From positions 20,963,622 to 21,027,621 of the forward strand of contig LR990044.1 in the NCBI GenBank assembly GCA_905147135.1: DNA of 64,000 nt. Direction: 5' to 3'. This document shows positions 46,441-57,149 of the stretch, in pieces (the stretch's first letter is position 1; each line of letters opens with the position of its first letter). A model generated the notes under the pieces. That model was not told where the DNA came from. It worked only from the letters and a program-made list of their open reading frames with translations, and made no database searches. The translations under genes and the position numbers were made by a program. The stretch is from Blastobasis lacticolella (lineage: Eukaryota > Arthropoda > Insecta > Lepidoptera > Blastobasidae).

Positions 46441-46974
46441 ATTACATCACTCGTCATGGTCGTAATGTAGACACACTAAATATAACTCAGTTTAAGCTAT
46501 ACATTGTCTCAGAACCGTTTACTAAAAGGCACGTTCTATATCATAACATATAATGTCTCTACGTACACATGCTCTACCAAGCCTCTACATAAATTGGATT
46601 ATGGAGCCTTTTGTCTCGCTCCGCAGCCGCCGTATAGTTTTAATTTAACTAATTCCCTTAAAGTAGAGACGGGTGAGGGTAGAGTCGGCAAGATAGAGAC
46701 AATTAGAGACTGATTGTGCCAACTTCTGTCCATATAAATTGTATTAACAACTGGGCTCTTCATCGATACAAAGACCGGTACCTAGGGGAGGAAACGTGGA
46801 AGCATTGGTGTACTTTAATGTTGTAATGAATGAATGAGTGTACCTGCTAATATTGATGTTAATATTGGTAAGATAGCCTTAACTTTTGAGTTTCTCATGC
46901 ATTTGTGCCGGGTTTGGATTTGCACAATCTTTAAATTAGTTTTTTGATTAGGACATTAAATAAATCTTTTAACC
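46441..46974. other. no gene seen
   Basis: Unrecognised; a 69-codon plus frame at 46504 has no motif. Confidence 0.35.
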
Positions 46975-47190
46975 GTCAAAAAGGAAGGGAGTAGGAAAGT
47001 AGGAAATATACAGTGACACGTTGGCCGCCCCATGGCAGGAGCACACCCGCCCTACACCGACCGCGGTCGGACCATGTCCGAGAAGATGTGTGAATAATGC
47101 GTCGGGATTGTAGCTTGTGGCACTCGATACTCTCTGCGTACCCCTATGGGATACGGTCGTGAGTGTGTGTATACGTATGTATGTGTAAAC
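46975..47190 (+). mobile_element. two joined LINE 3' ends
   Basis: First part (46985-47065): 'gaaatatacagtgacacgtt' and 'ggccgccccatgg', shared with 63930 and, inverted, 61990-62110. Second part (47080-47190): 'gtagcttgtggcactcgata' and 'cgtacccctatgggatacgg', shared with 55195-55260 just after a LINE ORF. The order suggests one element whose ORF end is followed by a tail, or two adjacent insertions. Confidence 0.6.
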
Positions 47191-48488
47191 GTTACTTACG
47201 TATGCGGGTGACGCTGACTGCTTAATAATGTTGTTTTACGAAGTAATTGGGTATTTACCTGAAAAGAAACAAAGAAATCATAAGTAAGGATGTAGAGAAA
47301 ATCTCCGGTACACAGAAGATAATATTTATTTATTTCTCTAATAATGTCCGTTATTTTATACAAATAGAGATCAAGTGAATATTTTTCTGCATTAAGTGAA
47401 GTTTTAGTCATAACTTTTAACTATAGGTATAGAAGAAAATTGAGAAGTTGACAATATTTATTTAGCTGCTGGTGTATCTATAAATAATAATAAAAATAAC
47501 TGCAATATGTCTTTATCAAATTAATTTATTTCCCACAGACACAAATATTGTGTTTGGGACAACCTAATATCAAACCACGCTATATCTTGAAGAATTTAAA
47601 TTATATAACGTCGATAATTGAATAAAATAATTTCATACCATAACTTCACGAGTTCCACAAACTCTACAAAGCTGAAACACAAAACAATATAACGCCTACA
47701 TTTATCATAATAGCAAAGACAATAGCTCGGTGCTTGCCGACGCAAGTGGCGCAGGCGGCACGCTCTATGCCTCTACATTGTCGCGAGTAACTATGTAGAG
47801 TTCTTGTCAGCCTTGCATAGCGCAATAATTCTAAAAGCATAACACTCCACCGTGTAAATGTTATGATGTAGTTGCAGTGTTGCTGTGTTTAATGTTCTGG
47901 AATGTAAATGTAGAGTAAAGAACGGTAACATGTGACTATGTTTTGATTACAGTCCGTACTACGGTAATGAAGATAAAGCGTCTTGTAATGTTTTGTTGGA
48001 AGAGAATAATTTATTATTTTATTTTATGCTTTGTCTGTTTGTCCTATAATCCTGATAGACTTAATGGTTTATAGATTTTTCTATCAGCCAACCGTAAATT
48101 GCAAATTGATTTCTTTATTCTCATATATAAACATATGGCTTAAGTGGGAACGATTTTCATACAAATTGTATGTAACCTTATTTATTGATTCTTTTGAGGG
48201 TGTGTCGTTTTTAATGTTCGTGAATGTATGAGTATGAGTTATAAATGAATTTTTATATGTTAATCAAGTGTTTTGAAAATATTGTATGTATTTATTAATC
48301 ATAAAGCAATTTAAATACATGTCACGTTAAAACAATGTCAAAAATACAACTGTCAACATAAACTAATTCACCATCATGTTTCGTCCAAAATGAGGGTAAC
48401 TAATAAATGTCAAAGAAATGGAGGAAAAAGAAACGAGCAATATAATTATAATCTGCTGTGATAAAACATCGTCAAATAAAGTTGAAAA
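47191..48488. other. no gene seen
   Basis: A GC-richer patch at 47725-47775 has no frame. Otherwise AT-rich and unrecognised. Confidence 0.35.
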
Positions 48489-49082
48489 CTATTCGAATAG
48501 TCCTCCCCAAGTAGTACCACGCTCAAAAGTGCCCATTATTGAAGCTGCATTGCCGCGCTGTATTGCCAAAGATATCCGCTGCACGAGGTAGGACCCAGAA
48601 CATGGACCCAATCCATTTTCTCGCAGACGACGACCCACTTCGCTAATAAACATTTTAGCCTCCAAACTCCATGCACCCGCCGTTTCCACTGCCACCGGAA
48701 CAAACAGGTACGCCGATTTTAATGCAGCATACTTAATGTGCTTAGCTCGGGCCGCCGTCTCTGCGGCTGAACCTGCCGATTGTGTCGACCCCGCCAAATG
48801 ACTTGCCGCATACGTACAGCAACACGTGGCATCCCACAACAAACACCGGCCTTGTTTCCAGGGGATCAATGTTAGTCCATCAGGACGCTTCCCGTCTGTT
48901 CTGCACAAGCCCGGCGGTTCTAAAACACACGGGACGTTTGCGGATACCAACGCGCGCCTAATTATTTGGTTTAAGGCATGATGCCTAGACATGCGACCTG
49001 CCGACCTGAAGCAGCCCAGACCATGGATTCCACTCTCATCTACCATTACCCCACAAACGCACTGGTGAGGCGAGTGAGCGAG
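48489..49082 (-). pseudogene. LINE ORF C-terminus with PD-(D/E)XK-like signature, 5'-truncated
   Basis: Open minus frame ending at a TAG at 48489. It reads through from about 49082 without an ATG, as expected for a truncated ORF. Just before the M at 49046 is CVCG; with H8 and C12 after it this forms a CxC..H..C zinc-knuckle. Then come RHHALNQIIRRAL (residues 21-33), KRPDGLTL (53-60), LLWDATC (69-75), lysines at 102/105, FVPVAVET (115-122), GRRLRE and AIQRGNAASIMGTF (161-174). This block is the C-terminal part of a widespread metazoan non-LTR retrotransposon protein (recognised from memory). The zinc knuckle, PD and later D/K order resembles restriction-like endonuclease domains of R2-type elements. 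That parallel is my inference. RT motifs are absent. Confidence 0.75.
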
Positions 49083-50348
49083 TGGGTGGTGAGGGTTATA
49101 TAAAACAAAGCAATGATTTATTGATTTATATGATATCCAACAACAATTCTAAGCCATAGTAACATACATTGTTATAATTTAGAAGCCATTAACAGGATAA
49201 CACAAATACAGTAATTTAGGTAAGCAAACGAAGTCTAGGAAAGTAGTAAATTACACAGTAATTGAAGAAGAAAACTTATATAGTCACAAAACAACGCCAT
49301 CTAGCGGTGACTTGTGGCTTTTTCGATTTAACTGCTTTATTATAAATCAATAACATATAGATACCCATGTTGCTTAACGTTTATTACATTTGATAACGTT
49401 TATTACCATAAGTAATTCAAATAAAAAAAAACTCAAACGAATGAAATGGAAAAATAAAAGTATGGAAATCGAACCCCTTTAATCACGTGCTGTGACACCC
49501 TCCATGCTTCGTAGGCAATTCGTAGGATATGTTATGTTGCCGGTCGTGAGTAATATAATATTATTGAATTATGCTACACCAGTATTTGCAAACGATTTCG
49601 CCCGCGTATAGAGTTACTTATGCCGAGTTTCCCTCGGAACTGCATTAAGTAATTATAGTTACCAAAATGTTTTGAGTGTCTTTGAAATTAAAACAATTTG
49701 TAAAAAAAAAAAATTATTATGTTTGTTGTATCTGAAGGACTATCAAACATCTAAACATTCTTGCTCATGTACATACCATCGGCCCGGTTTCGCACTAGTG
49801 TTCATGTTTTTTAATAGTCTAACAGATAATATCCATGTATTTAATACACATACAAACATTCAGGAAGCAATTCTCTAAATAATAGTGAGAACCGCATCAA
49901 AATCCGTTAGCGGATGCACAGGATGTAAGTACATGTGACATGTATAAGGAAAACTATAATTAAAAGAAAAATCGGATAACTTAAAAGTAGTCATCAAAAG
50001 CCACGCCTCTAGACGCTTCAATCCCTCACACTAGTGTTAACACCGCACCTAACCCGATATTACCGATACAAGTAAAAATGCTCCTCACATTCCCAACGAT
50101 ATTCAGACTTCGACTTCAACTTTGCCTATTCAAACATGCGGACAATAGTAAACGGAGTCATAACTTGAAACTTTCCAGACTTCAGTTTACATCGTAGGCG
50201 TTGGCTTTTAGCTGAAAAATTGTCCGAAACTCATTAAAGTCTTAAGACGCGTTTAATTAAGGCCTCGACTTCGGTGCCGTCTTCGAGAAATGGTTTAGTG
50301 ATGGGGAACGTTGGGGCCGAAGTTTGGGTTCGGTTTCAATCGATACGA
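49083..50348. other. no gene seen; small repeat pieces
   Basis: 'gtgagaaccgcatcaaaatc' and 'cgttagcgg' (49886-49914) is an 'aaaatccgt' type repeat fragment also represented at 26930 and 55770. Confidence 0.4.
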
Positions 50349-50425
50349 AGTCATCATCATCATCATCTTGGCGTTATGTCCCGGTTACGCCACGCCTAGG
50401 GTGTAGGGCCTAGGGTCCGCCTTGT
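50349..50425 (-). mobile_element. RTE/SINE-A tail only, 77 bp
   Basis: (ATC)n then 'ttggcgttatgtcccggtta' and 'gggcctagggtccgcctt' is just the shared 3' tail of SINE-A and the RTE LINE. A short cgaagt repeats on both sides (about 50345 and 50428), a weak TSD candidate. It shows that extremely truncated copies insert. Confidence 0.7.
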
Positions 50426-51482
50426 TTCGAAGTAGAAAACAATAATTTTGATAGTGCAGTAGTGGAGTAGAGTACCGTCTTTATATAGGTACCAAATTAT
50501 AGGAAAAGGATTGCTTTATGTCTAACTTAAGACTACTAGTAGATTGTTGTGAAGTTATCGTTTTTAGTAGGCGTCTTAAAGCTTATTTTTAAGTCGTTAT
50601 TTACACAATACACAGTATATATTACTATGTACAGCTTCAGTAGTATATTAACTCTAAATCGCATTTACTAATAAAATTATCTAAAGAAAAACACATGTGA
50701 TAGATTGTTATAAGAGTCAGTTTAGACTAGAAAGTCACACTTGTAGATGATCTACCATTCGAACAAGCGTCTGTAAAATTGGCCGGAAAATACATGGTCA
50801 AATTCGATACACATATTTTCCAGCACTATAAGTCGCTAGGGGAAAAAATAATGACTGGAAAAAGTTGGAGTCGGGCATTCCTTATCTTTTTGTCCACTCG
50901 GATGAGTTCTGACTTCTAATTTTTAATTTATTCCCTTTACGTGACCTGTTATGACTTATGACAGTCGTTGGCAAATAACATATTTGTACTATATTGTCTT
51001 ATTTGGAGAGTAAATTCGATGTAAAGTGTCACGAAGTATGAAAAACAGACAATCGCCCAGCGCAAACGAATAGAGATTACGGTTACTATTAAGCAAAAGG
51101 TTAGACAGTCCACCTGCTGGAAAGTGGTCACCATCATCCAGCAGTTACTTTGAAAAAGTGTTTGATAATCGTAGTGGCTATGGATTTGACGTACCGAGTG
51201 ATCATTATAACGGTACGCAATGCCAATTATTGAACTATCGATACAAAAACATCTGTCGAAATAATTTACGGTGTACATGAATTAAATTACGTCATCTCAA
51301 TTGCCCACAGCCCATAGCGAATACCAAATTAGGGTTTAGTAGACATCAATTGTCAAATTCAGTTGGTCACTGAGTTTGCCAATAGCTCCGCAGGACGGAA
51401 GCAGAGATGATGGAAGATAAGGGGAACGGATGTGGTTGAAATATCTATAGACATGCAACATATAAGTAACTTAATACATAAA
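50426..51482. other. no gene seen; short J-type fragment
   Basis: 'cagtccacctgctggaaagt' and 'ggtcaccatcatcc' (51108-51140) is a small inverted J1/J2 tail fragment. The rest is unrecognised. Confidence 0.4.
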
Positions 51483-51583
51483 AAAAAGTTATTTATATAT
51501 TTAAAAACTTTTTTGCGTAAAAATAATACTATTGGCGGACTTAAAGCCATCAAGGCTTTATCTACCAGTCAACCAGTAGGCCA
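51483..51583 (-). mobile_element. LINE 3'-end remnant ('ggcggacttaaagc' type)
   Basis: 'attggcggacttaaagccat' and 'tttatctaccagtcaacca' is the second copy of the family at 1448-1552. Confidence 0.65.
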
Positions 51584-53831
51584 TGCGTAAAGCGAAAGAG
51601 TAGGTGCCAAAAGCGGAACAGAGAGCAAGTATATTCAATTAACTAAATAGCAAATACTAATAATACAAGATATGGTAATAAATAAAATATGATATACCAT
51701 AACCCCACAATAAATACAATACGATACAAATAATATACCTATCATAAATACTATAGATACATATACTATATCAACACATATACTATTTATTGTATTTAAT
51801 AAAAGCAGAAATAAGAATGACATACATACGACTTAGTTACCAACCACGTCAAAACTCATAGCATTCATAACATAGAGACAAATCTTAATAACTCTACTGA
51901 CATAGACACAGCAAAACCGCTGAGCGATAGAGCAAACATTTCCTTGAGACTTGGAGAGGTAATCACACTAAGCCAACTTGGTGTCGGCGAATCACCACCA
52001 GCCTAATTGAAACAAATATTTGCGCAAAATCTCTTCGTTTCTGAGGGCGCGGTGTTTGAACTCGGGTTATTCTTGATTAGGATTGTAATGTGTAAAGTGA
52101 GAATGAAGAGTTGAGTGACAATGTAGAGTCGTGTGAGAATGTAGAGCCCTATGAAATAGGTTTTGTGTAATTTCCGGCAGTTAACTGGTTTAATGCGTCG
52201 TAAAGTGCCTCAAAGTTATCTGACCCAGTGGCCAAAATTGGAACTGAAGTAAAATGGCGGCACTTCGTTTTGAATGTATTCGAACTGACATTTCAATGCC
52301 AAAAACAATAAAAAGCTATAACTGTCAGTTTTAACAGCACCAACATTAACGATATATTTTTTTAAGTAATTAAGTCTGTCGCATACATTAGATTTATCTG
52401 ATAGTTTTCATAGCAACGCTAGCAAATTATATCTCTTATCATATTAATAAATTATCCATTCAACCGACAATTTGCAAAGATAATACAGCAGGGGACCATA
52501 TCGGTCGAACAGAGAATAGTTCACGTTCATATTGTAAAGTTGACAAAGATTTTACCTGAATCGGTCTGGTTTGGAAATACTAACACCTAACACAACAACT
52601 AGTTCTTATTCGTGACTCCCAAAGTGATCAAAAGCAATAAAATCTATAAGTAGATTTTTAGATAAATTCAGTGTGCGGAATCAAAAAATGATTGAATGAA
52701 TAAGACAAAAAGTAGTTTTTTATTTAACTTCACATATATTCTGCAGAATCTTGTTCACATAACATAAACAAAAATGAGGAATAAACAATCTGTCTCAAAA
52801 GTGGATAATCTTAACAGTTGACAGCGTAAAAGCCCTATCTTCCCTTATCAATCACTGAGATACTCTTCCCCCTATTGAATATTTAAGCTACCAACGATAA
52901 AAGAACAATTACTTACTTGGTGGATAGACTCTGTCGTGTCATAACTAATAATCATGCACTTATTATTCTAAATTCGAATAATAATGTATGAATAAATGAC
53001 AATAATTTATGAATTTTGTAGCATTATGTATCATTGTAATATTTCTGTTTTGACATGTAACAATAAATAAACTTGAGCTTGAACTTGTCTGTCAAGCCTG
53101 TGGAGTCCGTCTGGGTGAATACCACCAGCTTATGTTACGGGCACAAACCTCTTTGGTTTTTTACGTAATTGTAGTAGTATAAGTTCTTTAAAAAACGTGA
53201 AAATAATAAATGATTTATAAATAAAAAATCTATAATTGCCGCCCAGCAACAATGTTTGCATTGTTGTGTATTATTTTAAGTATAAGGTTTTCAGCACAAT
53301 TACAGTTAAAGCTTTTCATCAGGTAGTTTGTCTGCTCGTTGGTGGACGAAGCCTCCATGACACCTTTTAGGGAACCTCTGCGTGGCAGACCGGCAACCAA
53401 CTAAACCACTAAGGTCGTCAGGTAGGACTGGAACCATTAGATAATCAAAGACTGGAACATAGCGTATTAGCTAAAAAGCAGCAAGTCATGTCTTCTACGT
53501 CAAATATCTTTGGGTCTTGTAACATTGTGACCCGTGACCTAAATATTGAAGAGATCGCCTCAGGCCACTCTCTTGTCACTTATTATATTAATTTATTTAC
53601 AAAGACACCCGCTTCCATGCTAAATTGGGTTTATCCCCTTTGTAGTAAGCAGTTGTGACGGTTATATTGATTTTTGAAATATTGAAACTGCCATTACCTA
53701 AAACTGGGAGGCGACTGACTCCCTCTGAAGATACAGGTTTTCTAAATTTAGTTTAGGAGTCAGAGATATTCTTGTACTTTCTTTAAAAAAAATATAATAA
53801 TTGATTATTTGGATGGACGGAGTGAAATTGC
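51584..53831. other. no gene seen
   Basis: AT-rich. 'aataaataaacttgagcttg' near 53063 resembles an inverted LINE tail. A degraded SINE-B-like head with 'gcgtggcagaccggc' and 'aaccactaaggtcgtc' lies at 53380-53420. Confidence 0.4.
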
Positions 53832-53846
53832 GTCCTACGACTGACT

Positions 53847-54195
53847 CATCATCATCATCATCTCGGCGTTAAATCCCGGTTGCGCCCCCGCGCTACACGC
53901 GGGTGCCCGGGGTCCGCCTTCCTGCTATGTCTAGTCCACTTTGCTCGGTCTTCGGCATCCTTCATTGTGAGTCCGTTGGCACGCATGTCACTCTTAACGA
54001 CGTCCAGCCATCGCTTCTTGGGCCGGCCTCTCCTTTCCGTGCCTGGTGGGGGCGGCATGGCCAGACATCTGTTCCCTACATAATTTTCCGGTCTGCGCAA
54101 GACGTGGCCATACCTCTTGTAGCTTATCTGCGATGTCACTAACAAGAAGGCTACCGCGGATGTGGGCGCTCCGCACGCGATCTTCCTCCTATATA
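53847..54195 (-). mobile_element. RTE-like LINE 3' end with 15-bp TSD
   Basis: Minus-strand insertion flanked by an exact 15-bp duplication, gtcctacgactgact, at 53832-53846 and 54196-54210. It encodes the C-terminus of an RTE-type ORF2: an upstream part readable as RSAHIRGSLLVSDIADKLQE, a frameshift near 54120, then RYGHVLRRPENYVGNRC, RRGRPKKRWLDVVKSDMR and DRAKWTRHSRKADP. The RYGHV.RRP.. and RGRP.KRW.D blocks are typical of RTE/BovB C-termini. The last codons run into the tail: the stop TGA is supplied by the (ATG)n repeat. It is strongly 5' truncated. Confidence 0.9.
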
Positions 54196-54399
54196 GTCCT
54201 ACGACTGACTATTTATGAAAATAACTGGAATCTGAAGTCTTTCTCGGGGCCTACCCCTCCTGTATGTACGTATGGAATTTATTATTATATACAAGAGAGC
54301 AGGCATGTCTGGTTATCAGTTTTTTTTTCACCTGTAAATCACCTGTAAATTTTTTAACAACATACTGCACTAGATCACTGTCACTACACTACAACTCAA

Positions 54400-54510
54400 A
54401 ACTACTCAACAGATTTTCATGTGGTTTTCACCAATATACAGAGTGATTCGTGAGGAGGGCTAGGGTGTAAAAAATTGAAGGTGCAAAGCCGGGGTGGTCG
54501 CTAGTTAAAC
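54400..54510. repeat. interspersed repeat fragment ('tatacagagtgattc' type)
   Basis: 'caacagattttcatgtggtt', 'caccaatatacagagtgatt' and 'gcaaagccggggtggtcgct' follow the layout of a common lepidopteran dispersed repeat (memory); compare 55700-55800. Confidence 0.4.
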
Positions 54511-54779
54511 CATAAAGACCTAAGCTAACGAAGACCGAGTACTTCTCAAGCTAATTTTACTCGAGAAAAGGCTATCAGCGTTACAATGTTAGCAAATTGT
54601 AATAGCCTCGCCAAAGGACGCTGGAACCCATTACTTAGCTGAAGCAGAAACAATTGCTCAACTCTGTGATAAGAATGGTAATAACTGCTTAGATAGACGT
54701 ACTACTGTATCATCATCTCATGTTTGTGTACAATAAAGAATATAGAATACGGTATACAGATTCAATGACCTGCAATTAA

Positions 54780-55275
54780 TGACCTACTCAATACCCAGTG
54801 CCTTCTGGATCCATCGCACCCAGTGAATCCACCCACCCACCAGGACACGAGCTGCAGTGGCCAACTTGGAAGTCACTTAACCGTTTACGGACGCAGGTTG
54901 GCCGCTGCAAAGACTCTCTGGATAAGTGGGGCTTCATTGACCAGACACAGCAGCGATGCGACTGTGGAGCTCCGTCCCAAACCATGGAGCATCTGCTTTC
55001 GTGTCCTCTTTGTCCTGCTACCTGCACTAGGGAGGAACTGTTCATGACGACTGATAATGCCGTTGCCGTGGCCAACTACTGGGTATGCCAGATCTAGGGT
55101 TTTCGAAAAATTTACTCGACGAAGAAGTACCCTCAATCGGCGAAAATGCATGAAAATGTGTATGAATGTGGAAGAGGCGAAAGAGATGTGTCAGTATCGT
55201 AGCTTGTGACACTCGATAGTGTCTGCCTACCCCTGTGGGATACGGGAGTGAGTGTGCATTTATGTATGTACAGAT
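54780..55275 (+). mobile_element. LINE ORF C-terminus plus 3' region
   Basis: The plus frame at 54798-55097 reads WKSLNRLRTQVGRC, CDCGAPSQTMEHLLSCPLCP and TDNAVAVANYWVCQI stop. The LNR.RT..GRC and C.CG..QTM.H....CP zinc-type motif mark the C-terminus of a non-LTR retrotransposon ORF2. Further downstream, 'gtagcttgtgacactcgata' and 'ctacccctgtgggatacgg' match the 3' region at 47130-47180, suggesting another ORF end type common in RTE-like elements. 5' truncated, no RT catalytic motif. Confidence 0.75.
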
Positions 55276-55388
55276 TCAAAGAGCTCGCCACTGGTTAGGT
55301 GTCTCCTAATACCGTTGGCGAAGCGAAGTTGACAAACGTCTTCCACTGGGAATTCTGAGACTAGTTGAACAGTTTTTTTTTAATGATT
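55276..55388. other. no gene seen
   Basis: Spacer between two LINE pieces. Confidence 0.4.
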
Positions 55389-55637
55389 GACTAGCCAGGC
55401 ATTTGACCGTCATCTCACCTGATGGTAAGTGACGATGCGGCCGATGATGGAGCATGCCTGTCTAGGAACAGCCTATTCGCTCTAGCCTTAAAGGCATCCA
55501 GATTATATTGATCAGGGAACACACTCGCAGGCAACGCCTTCCACTCCTTAGCCGTACGCATTATAAAAGTCGAGCCAAAGCGGTTCGTGCGGATAGCTGG
55601 AAGATCCACACAGTCTCGGGAGCCAAACAGCACATCG
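55389..55637 (-). mobile_element. family Q Jockey-like LINE ORF2 C-terminus
   Basis: The minus frame (55633-55415) reads [39 protein letters not shown] and [15 protein letters not shown], then a short tail with 'catgcctgtctaggaac' and 'caggcatttgaccg' inverted. The R..KEWN.LPASVFP..YNL..FK.R.NR pattern is the standard ORF2 C-terminus of Jockey-clade LINEs. This is the only copy here with an unbroken frame; others at 6065, 10447 and 56513 are decayed. Confidence 0.82.
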
Positions 55638-55659
55638 CGGCTTTTATATATTTATATTA

Positions 55660-55870
55660 TATTCATTTACTAGTAACTAGTGAGTAGCGATCCGCTCCGG
55701 CTACGCATGGGTAACCATAACAATTTGTACACCTAAACATTCCTGTAGTCCACCAGTATATTGGTGAAAACCGCATGGAAATCCGTTCAAAAGGTTTTAT
55801 GTTTGTCGCGAATAGGCAGAGAGACACGGCCTGGGTTTTTCGTTTTATAATAGGTATGTAGGTGTAATAG
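55660..55870. repeat. interspersed repeat ('gaaaaccgcatggaaatccg' type)
   Basis: A GC-richer entry ('gcgatccgctccggctacg') followed by 'gtgaaaaccgcatggaaatc' and 'gcgaatagg.agagagaca'. The layout is a familiar lepidopteran dispersed repeat of uncertain class (memory). Confidence 0.5.
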
Positions 55871-56512
55871 AAAAAAGGAAGGTTCACGTAAATAGAGGAG
55901 CTCGTGTTCGAGCCTAATAAAATCGGAGAGATTAAAGCTGCTCGACTTCATATTGAGAGAATGGGAGAGGATCGTACAGCCAAACGTAAGTACGGGCCGA
56001 ATAACATGTTGAACGGCCCAGTTATCGATGGATGAAAGAAGTCCGGAAAGACCTGCGTGAACTTCAGATAACGAACTGGGAACAATTGGCGCAGGATAGG
56101 TACCAATGGCGAACTCTTGTGTCGGAAGCCAAGATCCACTTCGGGTCGCTGAACCAGCGAAGTAAGGTTAAGGCGTATTCATACGCATGCGCACAATAGG
56201 GCGATGTGGCGCACCATGGTTTCTTGCGCGTGCAAATAAACAAATGGATGCGCGACAACAGGTTACTCACCTGATAAGACCTGCCAAGGGCGTAGCTACC
56301 GCCGTATCAGCCGTATCAATGATACGGAGCCTGTAAATTTGTCAGAAAACATTCCGAATTCATTCTCCGGCTCGATGACATTCCCACAACATACTCACTA
56401 AGACACAGAAATCAATTAGTTCTGCCTTCATCCCGTCTTTTTCTACATTCTACTAGTCCTTTCCATCAAAATATATAATAAACTTACAGAAATGGAAAGA
56501 AAAGAGAAAAGA
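55871..56512. other. no gene seen
   Basis: 'aagggcgtagctaccgccg' (56286-56304) is the kind of end found on hAT-like elements, but no partner end or TSD was found. Confidence 0.3.
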
Positions 56513-56627
56513 AATGGAACTTAAGGCCAGAGTGAATGGGCTGTTCCTAGGCAGGCTTGCTCCATCATCGACCGCATCGTCACTTACCGTCAGGTGAGGT
56601 GGCGGTCAAATGCCTGGCTAGTCAGAT
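56513..56627 (+). mobile_element. family Q LINE 3' fragment
   Basis: 'ggccagagtgaatgggctgt', 'tcctaggcaggcttgctcca' and 'caaatgcctggctagtcag' match the inverted copy at 55389-55490. Confidence 0.7.
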
Positions 56628-57149
56628 TATAAAAGAAAAAATAGCAAACTCTTATCAACCCGGAAAAAGCTTCTTATCAATAAATCCTACTATAACATAC
56701 AACAATATATAGATGATAAATAAGTATCTAAGCTACTAATAAAGAGTTATACACTTTATACACTTTAAAATTGGTGCAAGAATAGACAATTAAAAACAGA
56801 TAGTAGTGAATATTATTATATAAGTGATGCACACTGGTGCACTCGTGAGCTGGATCATTGCCTTGTTACTTGGACTGCTAGGCAATCTGTAACAAATGTA
56901 ACTCCTCATGGTGAGACCATTTACCTATGGAAATACTATGAGATATCAAAGTGCTCAGACCTCACAACATAGAATGTACAAAAATGCCTAACATGGTAGT
57001 GTCGGTACGCTCAACAGAACGAAAACTATGACAAATTCTGTAACGAACGGCTAAGCGAGTTTGATTTTCCAATAGAGCTTAGAAATTGTTGTGACAGATT
57101 GTGTAATGATGTTAGATAGACAAAACGTATGTCAACAGAATTGGTACGT
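56628..57149. other. no gene seen
   Basis: Leads into the LINE below; possibly its more decayed upstream part (minus-strand frame at 57026-57286 has no motif). Confidence 0.35.
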
